This document shows, in pieces, positions 18,120 through 26,405 of a DNA stretch of 64,000 nucleotides. Where the stretch lies: contig CALKJD010000064.1 of NCBI GenBank assembly GCA_937995755.1, positions 1 to 64,000 on the forward strand. Direction: 5' to 3'. Within the stretch, counting starts at the first letter, position 1. Every line of letters begins with the position of its first letter. The stretch is from an uncultured Saprospiraceae bacterium (lineage in GTDB: Bacteria > Bacteroidota > Bacteroidia > Chitinophagales > Saprospiraceae). The position numbers and the translations under genes are program-made. Below the pieces are notes generated by a model, which saw only the letters and a list, made by a program, of their open reading frames with translations, searched no databases and was not told where the DNA came from.

Positions 18120-19334
18120 TTATCCTTTCACACCAGTCATACCTTCGAACAACCAATTGGCAAGGGCTTGTCTATTTTCATCTAATAATAACCTACGATG
18201 ATCATTTTTGTTACGTATGTTGGCTAACTCTACAAATACCGCAGGAGGTGCAGTATTGCGAAGCATGTACAATCCTCTTTCACTTACATAGCCATGATAT
18301 CCTCTGTCTTTTTGATACTTATTGTATTTAGCTCGGAAAGTTGATTGTAAGTCGTACGCAAGTTTTTTACTTGTTTTACTCTTTCCCCAATGGTAGAAGA
18401 ATACATCTTGACTTTTGGTCTCACTACGAGAGTCTACGTGTATCATGATTGCCTTCTGTTTTTTGTATCCTTTTTTCTTGTATTTCTTATGCAAGCTATT
18501 GATGGCAGCTGCTCTTTGATAGAGCCTTTTCTTTTGATTGAGAGGGATCTTATGAGTTCCCATACATTTTTCATCTCTATCACAATCCAGATATTTTTCA
18601 TCTCTAATACCGTCATCATCCTGTATGATCATATGTACTGTAGCTCCATGTTGCATTAGGTTACGTACTAGTCTGAGAGATACATCATACGCATATTCAT
18701 CTTCACATAATGTAGATGATGTGCTTGTGCAGCAGGCCCCTGGATCAGGACCTCCATGACCGCTTACTACATAGTATACTTCTCCTTTGAGTTGATTGTC
18801 TATTATTTCGACATCTTCGTACTTTTCGCCGAAGAGCTTTTCAGTAACTACTCCTTTTTTCTTGCTTTTTTTAGCCTTCTTTTCTTTTTCTATCTTTTCA
18901 TCATTGATAAGTACTTTAGATGTAGTCGCTCTACATTCTAGAAGATGGTGTGGAACCCAGAGTATCTTACTATCTCGATAATGAGTTTTTCTAACACCTA
19001 GTTTGTAGATAGCTTCATTGTATTGTTGTATCTGTACTGCAGTCTCCCAGTCGTCTACATTGATGGTAGACCTAATACTCTGACCATTGTAATTGTAGAT
19101 TTTTACAGGAAGGTTATATTTTTTGCCTGTTAGGAGTGAAGCTTTCTTATCAAGTTTATTGATCTCATAGAAGTAGTCTATGTTACATGCGTAACTACTT
19201 AAATGATACCGTCGCAGTAGTGAATATACTCCGTCTCCATTCTTAGCTTCCACTGAATGAAAGTTTGATTCCGCGGCAGTCATCAATGTTATTTGAAGAC
19301 TGATTATTCCTATTGTTAAAATCGATTTGAGCAT
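18120..19334 (-). CDS. N-acetylmuramoyl-L-alanine amidase with LysM-like N-terminal region
   Basis: The 404-aa exported protein has a signal peptide (about 1-21). A LysM-like segment follows (about 30-75, GVYSLLRRYHLSSYACNIDYFYEINKL), then a basic linker with EKEKKAKKSKKKG (about 150). The C-terminal Amidase_3 domain carries VVSGHGGPDPGAC near residue 190 (first zinc His), HVDSR near 300, and VFVELANIRNKND near 370 (catalytic Glu). It would cut the amide bond between MurNAc and the stem peptide in the periplasm. It is monocistronic, with a -7 box upstream and a terminator downstream. Confidence 0.92.
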   Translation of the reverse strand: MLKSILTIGIISLQITLMTAAESNFHSVEAKNGDGVYSLLRRYHLSSYACNIDYFYEINKLDKKASLLTGKKYNLPVKIYNYNGQSIRSTINVDDWETAVQIQQYNEAIYKLGVRKTHYRDSKILWVPHHLLECRATTSKVLINDEKIEKEKKAKKSKKKGVVTEKLFGEKYEDVEIIDNQLKGEVYYVVSGHGGPDPGACCTSTSSTLCEDEYAYDVSLRLVRNLMQHGATVHMIIQDDDGIRDEKYLDCDRDEKCMGTHKIPLNQKKRLYQRAAAINSLHKKYKKKGYKKQKAIMIHVDSRSETKSQDVFFYHWGKSKTSKKLAYDLQSTFRAKYNKYQKDRGYHGYVSERGLYMLRNTAPPAVFVELANIRNKNDHRRLLLDENRQALANWLFEGMTGVKG

Positions 19335-19381
19335 CTGTTAGTTTTATGACTTACTAGGGCAATGAGAAAAGTGATACAAGG

Positions 19382-19389
19382 CAAAAATA
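19382..19389 (-). promoter_or_regulatory. Candidate -7 promoter box for the amidase gene
   Basis: TATTTTTG on the minus strand matches TAnnTTTG and lies 47 bases upstream of the ATG. Confidence 0.4.
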
Positions 19390-19511
19390 CGAAATATTAT
19401 AAATAATTGTAATATGTAATTGTATTAAAACTATCACTTTGTGTAATAAATGCTTGTTTTTCGTATACCTAGAGGCCTATGTAACGGTGTAAAGTATTAT
19501 TTGCATTGTGC

Positions 19512-19519
19512 TATATTTG
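19512..19519 (+). promoter_or_regulatory. -7 promoter box directly before ccmB
   Basis: TATATTTG matches TAnnTTTG and ends 8 bases before the preferred ATG at 19528, so the transcript would be almost leaderless. It lies inside the longer ORF that starts at 19450 and so supports the shorter start. Confidence 0.45.
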
Positions 19520-19527
19520 CGATTATT

Positions 19528-20184
19528 ATGAATATATCACACTTATATACATTGATTAAAAAGGAGTTTGACCTAGAGTTTAGGCAATCACACGCTCTTT
19601 TTGGGGTGTTGTTATTTGCGGCTTGTACGGTATTTATCATCTTCAAAGCCTTCAATACTTTAGGTGCTTTTCAATGGAATGTGATGCTCTGGATTATAGT
19701 TGTATTCTCAGGGATCAATGCTGTCGCCAAAAGTTTTGTACAGGAGAATAAAGAAACCTATCTACATTATTATACACTATTTGATCCTTTGGAGCTCATC
19801 TTAGCTAAGTTGATTTATAATTTCTTGTTTATAGTTGTGATCATTGCCTTAGTGATATTACTACTGACGATATTCACCATGAATCCTATAGTGAATTGGA
19901 GCTTATTTACTCAAGGGGCTTTATTAGGGGCACTTGGGCTGGCGTGTATATTTACATTTATCGCAGCATTGTCTGGTATTGATAGAGGTGGGACTACAAT
20001 AATGAGTGTAATGGCATTGCCATTGGTCTTACCAGTCATTCTTTTGTTGATAAAAATAACAGCAGTATCTATGGGCCTTATGGTTGATACAGAGATTGGT
20101 GGAGATCTGATGATATTAGGCGGAATAGATCTTATGATATGCGGATTGATGCTGTTGCTCTTTCCTATTATTTGGAGAAGTTAG
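19528..20184 (+). CDS. ccmB: Haem exporter permease CcmB
   Basis: I start this gene at 19528, not 19450. The first 26 residues of the longer ORF do not fit the family, whereas MNISHLYTLIKKEFDLEFRQSHALFG is a typical CcmB N-terminus, and a -7 box sits in between. The 218-aa protein has about six membrane helices. CcmB is part of the ABC complex that supplies the haem chaperone CcmE in system I cytochrome c maturation. This fits the c-type cytochromes in the window. In many Bacteroidota ccmC follows ccmB; here mnmA follows with its own promoter. Confidence 0.9.
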   Translation: MNISHLYTLIKKEFDLEFRQSHALFGVLLFAACTVFIIFKAFNTLGAFQWNVMLWIIVVFSGINAVAKSFVQENKETYLHYYTLFDPLELILAKLIYNFLFIVVIIALVILLLTIFTMNPIVNWSLFTQGALLGALGLACIFTFIAALSGIDRGGTTIMSVMALPLVLPVILLLIKITAVSMGLMVDTEIGGDLMILGGIDLMICGLMLLLFPIIWRS

Positions 20185-20237
20185 TGAGTGATGTAAACAA
20201 GCAAGGCTGCAATGAACTTATCATAGCTAATTTGCTT

Positions 20238-20245
20238 TATCTTTG
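20238..20245 (+). promoter_or_regulatory. Candidate -7 promoter box for mnmA
   Basis: TATCTTTG matches TAnnTTTG and lies 28 bases before the mnmA ATG. Confidence 0.42.
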
Positions 20246-20272
20246 CATAGATTTTAAAAAGACATCAGTAAA

Positions 20273-21367
20273 ATGAGTAAAAAAGGAAGAGTCCTTGTGG
20301 CTATGAGTGGTGGAATAGATAGTACAGTAGCTGCTATGATGCTTCATGAAGAAGGCTATGAAGTGGTGGGGATCACTATGAAAACATGGGACTACGCATC
20401 TAGTGGGTCTTCTAAGAAAGAGACTGGTTGCTGTAGTTTAGATTCTATCAATGATGCTAGAGAGGTAGCTGTCAAGATGGGCTTTCATCACTTTATTGTA
20501 GACATTCGTGAAGAGTTTGGTGATTATGTAATCGACAACTTCGTAGATGAATATATAGCAGGACGAACGCCTAATCCTTGTGTGTTATGTAATACACACA
20601 TCAAATGGAATGCTTTGATAAAAAGGGCTGACGCAATGGATTGTGAATTTATTGCCACAGGTCATTATGCAGATATCAAAGAAAAAAACAATAGACTCTT
20701 CATCACGAAAGGTAAAGATGATCGCAAAGATCAATCCTATGTGTTATGGGGCTTGGATCAAGAGTGTCTGTCTAGATCAAATTTTCCATTAGGTGGATAT
20801 ACTAAGACCGAGATTCGTCAGATGGCCAAAGATTGGGGACATGAAGCATTGTCTAAGAAAGCAGAAAGCTACGAAATATGCTTTGTGCCAGACAATGATT
20901 ATCGTGGGTTTCTTAAGCGCAGAGTTGATGGTTTGGAAGAGCGAGTTGCAGGTGGATTATTTGTAAATACGCAAGGGGAAGTTATCGGAAAGCATGAAGG
21001 GTATCCATTCTTTACCATTGGTCAAAGGAAAGGGCTCGGAAAGGGATTCGGAAAGCCTGTGTATGTTACTGAGATAAGACCTGAAACAAATACAGTTGTA
21101 TTAGGTGATGTAGAAGATCTTATGCGAAATGGAATGTATGTCGATCAACTCAACATGCAAAAGTATGCTGAAATCAAGGATCCAACGGAATTCGTAACTC
21201 AAGTTAGATACAACAGTTCTGGGTCATTAAGTAAGATTATCCAACAAGGAGATCAGATGGAAGTTGAGTTCTATTCCAATGTAAAAGGAATAGCTCCTGG
21301 GCAATCAGCTGTGTTCTATGAAGGAGATGATGTTGTAGGTGGAGGAATAATCAGTAGAAGTTTATAA
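20273..21367 (+). CDS. mnmA: tRNA-specific 2-thiouridylase
   Basis: MnmA adenylates and then thiolates C2 of the wobble uridine in tRNA-Lys, -Glu and -Gln. The 364-aa protein has the PP-loop VAMSGGIDSTVAAMML at the N-terminus, the first catalytic Cys in NPCVLCNTHIKWNAL near residue 103, and the second in SYEICFVPDNDYRGFL near 203. GHYADI and YPFFTIGQRKGLG are also present. The C-terminal beta-barrel (about 285-364) is complete. It acts with the MnmD-like methyltransferase at 11 kb. Confidence 0.97.
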   Translation: MSKKGRVLVAMSGGIDSTVAAMMLHEEGYEVVGITMKTWDYASSGSSKKETGCCSLDSINDAREVAVKMGFHHFIVDIREEFGDYVIDNFVDEYIAGRTPNPCVLCNTHIKWNALIKRADAMDCEFIATGHYADIKEKNNRLFITKGKDDRKDQSYVLWGLDQECLSRSNFPLGGYTKTEIRQMAKDWGHEALSKKAESYEICFVPDNDYRGFLKRRVDGLEERVAGGLFVNTQGEVIGKHEGYPFFTIGQRKGLGKGFGKPVYVTEIRPETNTVVLGDVEDLMRNGMYVDQLNMQKYAEIKDPTEFVTQVRYNSSGSLSKIIQQGDQMEVEFYSNVKGIAPGQSAVFYEGDDVVGGGIISRSL

Positions 21368-21433
21368 TAATAAATGATATAGAGCGTTAAATTTTGAAAT
21401 CGCGTAAATCATATAAAATTAAAGTGCAATCAA

Positions 21434-22171
21434 ATGAAACATTATCTATTAATATTTTTCAGTGCAATACTCGTTGGCTTTTCTTCATGTAGTGAGGAGT
21501 CAATAGCACCAACAAGTCTAGAGGGAGAAAAGGATTTTTATCCATTAGAAGTTGGTCGTACTTGGATATACCAAACAGATAGTGTAGTCTTTAATAAACA
21601 ATTGAATTCAATAGATACTCTAAGAGGGTTTGTCAAAGAAGAGATCGTAAGTGAGTTTTTAACGGCAGGTGATAATACTACCTACGCAATCGAAAGATCA
21701 TTTAGAAGATCATTGACAGATCAATGGAATATAACAGATACGTATTCTTCAAGTTTTATAGATAATAAGGCAACTAGAAGCGAAGAGAATCTACGTTTTG
21801 TAAAGATGGTGTTTCCAACGTCTTTAGGTCAAAAGTGGGATGGAAACCAATTTTTTGATGAATCGGTAATAGTAAATGTTGGAGGCGAGTTTATAGAAGT
21901 CTATAAGAATTGGGCCTCTGAGGTGGTTGGTGTAGATAGTACAGTAGTCTTAGGTAACTCACAATATGAGAATTGTACTATAATTGTTTTGGCTGATAAT
22001 GAGAACTTCTTTGAAAAGAGATATGCCAAAGAGATATATGCTAAAGGCGTAGGGCTCATCAGTAAAGAGATGAGTATCATCTGTACACAAGATGGAGATG
22101 GAAATATCGACATTATAGATAGAGCAGAAGAAGGTTTTGTACTTTCACAATCATTAATAGAATACTTTTAA
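21434..22171 (+). CDS. Hypothetical lipoprotein
   Basis: A 245-aa protein with a lipoprotein signal (FSAILVGFSSC, Cys near residue 19) and a beta-rich mature part. It begins with DFYPLEVGRTWIYQTDSV, a pattern common in Bacteroidota surface or periplasmic lipoproteins of unknown role. It ends 8 bases before rimM, so the two are probably cotranscribed, but no functional link is apparent. I do not recognise a specific family. Confidence 0.82.
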   Translation: MKHYLLIFFSAILVGFSSCSEESIAPTSLEGEKDFYPLEVGRTWIYQTDSVVFNKQLNSIDTLRGFVKEEIVSEFLTAGDNTTYAIERSFRRSLTDQWNITDTYSSSFIDNKATRSEENLRFVKMVFPTSLGQKWDGNQFFDESVIVNVGGEFIEVYKNWASEVVGVDSTVVLGNSQYENCTIIVLADNENFFEKRYAKEIYAKGVGLISKEMSIICTQDGDGNIDIIDRAEEGFVLSQSLIEYF

Positions 22172-22179
22172 AACTAACT

Positions 22180-22704
22180 ATGCTTAAAGATTTTGTAGAG
22201 ATAGGTAAACTGGGTAAGCCTTTTGGAATAAGTGGTAAGCTTAAGTTGAGTTGTGAAGATGAGATTTTGCATGTTCTCAAAAAAGATAAAGTATTTTTTC
22301 TCAAAAGGGGAGCCCATTACATTCCTTATTTCGTTCAGTATATAGAGGAGACTCATGATACTTTATTAAAGATAGAAGGCTTGGATGATCCACAAGATGC
22401 CAAATCTTGTAGTGGGGACACCTTATATCTTCCAATTAAAGATCTACCAGAAATTAAAGAAAAACCAGGTTTGTATTTCTCAGTACTCAAAGGCTTTTCT
22501 ATGCACAATCAAGACGATGAACTCGTGGGTAAGATTGTGGATATAGTATCCATGCCACAACAAGAATTAGCTAGTGTGGAATTATCAAATGGCAATGAAA
22601 TATTGATTCCTCTCCATGAATCTTTGATTATCGGAATTGACCCAGATCAATTGATTGTACAGCTCGAAGTGGCAGAAGGTTTGCTTGATATCTATGATAA
22701 TTAG
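22180..22704 (+). CDS. rimM: Ribosome maturation factor RimM
   Basis: RimM assists assembly of the 30S head by binding ribosomal protein S19. The 174-aa protein has the N-terminal RimM barrel (VEIGKLGKPFGISGKLKLSC, residues 4-23) and a C-terminal PRC-barrel (about 95-170, LKGFSMHNQDDELVGKIVDI and NEILIPLHESLIIGID). Length and order are normal. The usual partners rpsP and trmD are not adjacent. It sits 8 bases behind a lipoprotein gene and ahead of the DUF6089-like pair. Confidence 0.94.
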   Translation: MLKDFVEIGKLGKPFGISGKLKLSCEDEILHVLKKDKVFFLKRGAHYIPYFVQYIEETHDTLLKIEGLDDPQDAKSCSGDTLYLPIKDLPEIKEKPGLYFSVLKGFSMHNQDDELVGKIVDIVSMPQQELASVELSNGNEILIPLHESLIIGIDPDQLIVQLEVAEGLLDIYDN

Positions 22705-22864
22705 AGGGTTTTACCCATGATACGGAGCTTTTGCAAGCTTCTTTACATATTCAATAATAATTTTAATAGCCTTAGTAGGGGCGATAGTCGTACACTTGTG
22801 TCAGTATTGTTAGGTATTGAAGTGTCGGTTAGGGTTTACTATGCTTAAGATGAAATTTATATTT

Positions 22865-23773
22865 ATGAAAAACCGGAAGTTAAACATACTTAGGTTTATT
22901 GTCATCTTAACCTTTGTAAGTCTTGGAGCGCTTCAATCAAGTGCTCAGCAGTATAGCGTAAGAGGTTATGCTGGAGGATATTACTATTTGGGTGATTTAG
23001 CTCCTCTGTCTTCTGCATTTAGCCTGTCACAGTATAATCCTGGTCTAGGGATTTCGGTAGGCAAAGAGATCAATAAAACTTTTGATATCCATTTGAAATA
23101 TACATATGGAAGGATATCTGCGAGTGATAGCGAAGCTCGAGATCAGGGCAGACGAATAAGAAATCTATCATTTGTATCTAGCATATACGATTTAGGATTG
23201 ATAACAGAAATCCATCTCAATACTTGGTTGAAAGGCTTAGATAAATATGGTTTAAGACTTTATTATAGTACAGGGGTGAGTTTGTTTCATTTTAATCCGA
23301 AAACCATTTACAAAGGTAAATTGGTGCCTTTGCAGCCACTAGGCACAGAAGGGCAGGGAAGTAATCTTCCTAACACTAACGATAAGTATAGTTTAACTCA
23401 AGTTTCCATCCCCTTTGGCTTTGGATTACAGTTTGATTTAAACGAAGAATTTGAATTAGGATTTGAAGTGATTCCAAGATGGACATTTACAGATTACCTA
23501 GATGACGTTAGTGGAGCTTATGTGCCATTAGCAGACTTGGAGGCTGTAAATGGTGAATTGTCAGCAGCACTCTCTAATCGGAAAGGAGAGTACCTAGGTA
23601 TACCAGCAATGGATGTTCAGGAAGGTTCATTAAGAGGTGATCCTGATGATGCAGATTGGTATATGTTTATGGGAGTATATATATCCTATAGATGGGGAGC
23701 TACTGATAACGAACTAATAGAAGAACCAAAAGAATTGATGAAAAGCGATGATTCACCAAGAATTAACTTTTAA
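22865..23773 (+). CDS. Outer-membrane beta-barrel protein, DUF6089-like (first copy)
   Basis: I start at the ATG at 22865 (MKNRKLNILRF), which gives a proper signal peptide ending ALQSSAQ; the ORF track adds 16 unlikely residues. The mature protein (about 302 aa in total) is a small beta-barrel with YYYLGDLAPL at the N-terminus, PLQPLGTEGQGSNLP in the middle, and the strand PRWTFTDYLDDVSG. The same blocks occur in the next gene, so the two are tandem paralogues. Such barrels are common in Bacteroidota outer membranes; some assist surface assembly, but no function is assigned here. Confidence 0.85.
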   Translation: MKNRKLNILRFIVILTFVSLGALQSSAQQYSVRGYAGGYYYLGDLAPLSSAFSLSQYNPGLGISVGKEINKTFDIHLKYTYGRISASDSEARDQGRRIRNLSFVSSIYDLGLITEIHLNTWLKGLDKYGLRLYYSTGVSLFHFNPKTIYKGKLVPLQPLGTEGQGSNLPNTNDKYSLTQVSIPFGFGLQFDLNEEFELGFEVIPRWTFTDYLDDVSGAYVPLADLEAVNGELSAALSNRKGEYLGIPAMDVQEGSLRGDPDDADWYMFMGVYISYRWGATDNELIEEPKELMKSDDSPRINF

Positions 23774-23822
23774 TCAAGTCAGAATTGTAAAAATGATTTA
23801 ATACTATAACCACGTAGAATAA

Positions 23823-24701
23823 ATGAGATTTAACCCTTTACTCATCTTTTTTAGTGTATTGCTTAGTCTAGTATTTAGTGCTAGTGTCAATGCTCAAAAG
23901 GCCGAAATAGGCTTTAGCATAGGCGCATCTACATATCAAGGTGATATATCTCCATTGGGATGGAGATTAAGTTTTGAAGGCGCTCATGTTGCTCGAGGTA
24001 TGTTTTTGAGCCTTGGACTCAATGAATTCATTTCTGTAAAAGCAAGATATTATACGGCGCAAATATCTGCTTCGGACGAAAATGCAATCAGTACATTCAG
24101 AACAGAAAGGAATTTACATTTCAAATCAGGAATAAGAGAGTTTTCTGTCGTAGGTGAACTTAATTTATTTGGTGTGATTCCATCATGGAGGAAGTTTAAG
24201 TTTCAGCCCTTTGTAAATGTAGGGATAGGGGTTTTTAAATTTAATCCACAAGCCAAATATAGAGGCGTATGGTATGATCTACAACCATTAGGGACGGAAG
24301 GTCAGGGCCTTTCTGATACGGACAATGAGTTGTATAATTTGACTCAGTTGAGTATTCCGATGGGTTTTGGACTTAAGTATACATTTAACGATGAATTAGT
24401 AATAGCCTTCGAAATAAGTCCGAGGTGGACATTTACAGATTATTTAGATGATGTTTCAACTCAATATCCAGATCTCGAACTACTACAGCAAGAACGTGGT
24501 GACTTGGCTGTTAATTTAAGCTACAGAAGTGAAAAGCCGATAGATGCTGGCACAGGAGCAAGTAAGTCGGGTAGGGGTAATGAAAGAGAGAACGATTGGT
24601 ATATCATCACAGCTCTCAGTGTAGCATATAGATTCGATCCTGGCGTTTATTTAGATCGTCGAAAGGGGTTTCAAGGAAACTGGAAATGTCCTTACTTTTA
24701 A
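23823..24701 (+). CDS. Outer-membrane beta-barrel protein, DUF6089-like (second copy)
   Basis: The 292-aa protein has a signal peptide (1-24, ending SVNAQ) and shares ordered blocks with the gene 49 bases upstream: TYQGDISPLGW against YYLGDLAPL, then DLQPLGTEGQGLSD, SIPMGFGLKY, and PRWTFTDYLDDVS. It therefore arose by tandem duplication. It ends DRRKGFQGNWKCPYF rather than in the aromatic of a classical barrel. The two copies probably lie in one transcript. Function is unknown. Confidence 0.85.
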   Translation: MRFNPLLIFFSVLLSLVFSASVNAQKAEIGFSIGASTYQGDISPLGWRLSFEGAHVARGMFLSLGLNEFISVKARYYTAQISASDENAISTFRTERNLHFKSGIREFSVVGELNLFGVIPSWRKFKFQPFVNVGIGVFKFNPQAKYRGVWYDLQPLGTEGQGLSDTDNELYNLTQLSIPMGFGLKYTFNDELVIAFEISPRWTFTDYLDDVSTQYPDLELLQQERGDLAVNLSYRSEKPIDAGTGASKSGRGNERENDWYIITALSVAYRFDPGVYLDRRKGFQGNWKCPYF

Positions 24702-24736
24702 GTTCGTTTAGAGACAAATTTTCAGACAATCCGTTA

Positions 24737-25036
24737 TTATCGCAATACAATTTCCTTTACTACTACAGTACCAATTTTTTCATTTAATAGCTTAATTAGT
24801 TTAGGTTTGGACATACTTAATTCAGCCCTTAATGGAGCAGAAGTTAGTGTAATCTCCAGCTTACCATGCTTTATGAAGAATCTACTAGTATAGCCATTTA
24901 TCATCTCGCCCATTTCAGACTTCCAAGCATCTTGAATGAGTTTGAGTTCATGGTGTATTTGTATTCTTTTGTTCTTTTGGATGTACTCTCCTAGTACTTC
25001 AGAGATCTTTCGATCATTATATTTTTTATTGAACAT
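24737..25036 (-). CDS. DUF721 / DciA-like protein
   Basis: The 99-aa protein matches the DUF721 (DciA-like) pattern: an N-terminal helix ISEVLGEYIQKNKRIQIHHELKLIQDAWKSEMG, then strands and helix KLEITLTSAPLRAELSMSKPKLIKLLNEKIG. DciA is the ancestral loader of the replicative helicase DnaB. The gene abuts recF (stop and start one base apart), a common arrangement in Bacteroidota that supports a DNA replication role. DciA function in this phylum is inferred from family membership. Confidence 0.85.
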   Translation of the reverse strand: MFNKKYNDRKISEVLGEYIQKNKRIQIHHELKLIQDAWKSEMGEMINGYTSRFFIKHGKLEITLTSAPLRAELSMSKPKLIKLLNEKIGTVVVKEIVLR

Positions 25037-26152
25037 CTAGTGTTTTTCTAAAGAGATAGATTCTGTACTTTCAATCACAAATTTATGATAATTAGTTTCA
25101 AGGATCTGTAATATATTTTCAACGCGATAAAGATTGGTGTCAGAAATGAATATTTGACCGTAATTTTCTTTCAGCAGTATATCGATGATAAATTTCACTC
25201 TTTCTTGATCTAGTTTATCAAATATATCATCGAGGAGTAAGATGGGCGTGTTTTTATGTACGCTTTGGATAATTTTATATTGACTAAGCTTTAAGGCCAT
25301 TATAAAGGACTTCAGTTGACCTTGAGATGCGTAGACTTTTAATTGATCATCATTCATAATCAACTTAAGATCGTCTTTATGAATGCCTTTTGTAGTACGT
25401 TGTAGTATTCGATCTCGATCTTTGCTTTCCGCTAAAGACTGTAAGAAAGGCGTGTCGTCAAGACTACTCTTATATTCTATCCTAGCTTGTTCTTTATCCT
25501 CAGAAATATGGCTGTAGGTATCACTGAATTGAGATGAAATTCTCTCAACGAACGATTTCCTTGCTTCATATATTTTCTGAGCAGGGCCATCCATTTTTTC
25601 TGATATGGTATTGATTAGTAGCTCGTTATACGTTCTTCGCTCAGCAAATTGTTTAAGTAAAGCGTTTCGTTGTTTGAGAAGTTTATTGTACTCAAGTAAC
25701 TGACGCAAGTAATCTTTGTCATATTGAGTAATAGACTGATCAATAAATTTTCGACGTTCCTCACTGGCATCCAATAGTCCCTGTACATCAGTCGGTGATA
25801 TCATGACACAAGGGTAATTACCTACATGTTCAGAAATTCGCTTATAGTTTTTACCATCTGAGCTGATCGTCTTCTTTTTATCTTTTTCAACAGTTATTGC
25901 GATATTGTTCTTTTCCTGATCATTATTGTAGAAAACGCCTTCCAGCCTTAGGAAGTTTTCACCTTTACGAATATTATAGCGATCAGTCGTAGATAGATAG
26001 CTCTTACCTATACAGGTGTAATAAACTGCATCCAATAAGTTTGTCTTGCCTACGCCATTAAGTCCTACCACAAGATTTAGTTTATTATGTAGATCATACA
26101 CATGAGAAGTGTAGTTCTTGTAATTGGTTAGAGATAAGCTGGATATATACAC
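25037..26152 (-). CDS. recF: DNA replication and repair protein RecF
   Basis: RecF is an SMC-like ATPase that helps load RecA at gaps in single-stranded DNA. The 371-aa protein has the N-terminal MYISSLSLTNYKNYTSH with Walker A VVGLNGVGKTNLLDAVYY near residue 30, the ABC-type signature ASQGQLKSFIMALKLSQ near 278, and Walker B PILLLDDIFDKLD near 302. It is followed without a gap by the DciA-like gene, and a -7-like TATCTTTG box lies 26 bases upstream of the start. Confidence 0.97.
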   Translation of the reverse strand: MYISSLSLTNYKNYTSHVYDLHNKLNLVVGLNGVGKTNLLDAVYYTCIGKSYLSTTDRYNIRKGENFLRLEGVFYNNDQEKNNIAITVEKDKKKTISSDGKNYKRISEHVGNYPCVMISPTDVQGLLDASEERRKFIDQSITQYDKDYLRQLLEYNKLLKQRNALLKQFAERRTYNELLINTISEKMDGPAQKIYEARKSFVERISSQFSDTYSHISEDKEQARIEYKSSLDDTPFLQSLAESKDRDRILQRTTKGIHKDDLKLIMNDDQLKVYASQGQLKSFIMALKLSQYKIIQSVHKNTPILLLDDIFDKLDQERVKFIIDILLKENYGQIFISDTNLYRVENILQILETNYHKFVIESTESISLEKH

Positions 26153-26178
26153 GATGTGATGAGATGGTGAGTAAGTGT

Positions 26179-26186
26179 CAAAGATA
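26179..26186 (-). promoter_or_regulatory. Candidate -7 promoter box for recF
   Basis: TATCTTTG on the minus strand matches TAnnTTTG and lies 26 bases before the recF ATG. Confidence 0.4.
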
Positions 26187-26321
26187 GTAAGCTAGCCTAT
26201 AATCATGTCTTTTGGGTCGGTATATATTATGATAAGTAAGAATGTATGTGCTACGACGCATATTTTCCTAATAGGAGGCCCAATATAAATGATCAAAGTT
26301 GTATTTTCGTGCGCTAATGAA

Positions 26322-26349
26322 TAGGTATACCAATATATACCTAATTTTG
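26322..26349 (+). promoter_or_regulatory. Operator-like palindrome overlapping the -7 box of pdhA
   Basis: TAGGTATA and TATACCTA form a perfect 8-bp inverted repeat with a 6-nt spacer (26322-26343). The box TAATTTTG (TAnnTTTG, 26342-26349) overlaps its last two bases. The predicted leader is about 50 nt. The geometry suggests a dimeric regulator acting at the promoter of the pyruvate dehydrogenase gene; its identity is unknown. Confidence 0.42.
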
Positions 26350-26405
26350 TTTGAGCATAATATTAGATAATGCTTTTACAACAGAAAAATAAAAAATAAA
26401 AATAG

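Noticed and set aside
18756-18981. Two hydrophobic plus-strand ORFs opposite the amidase gene
   Set aside because: They are antisense shadows of the Lys-rich linker of the amidase.
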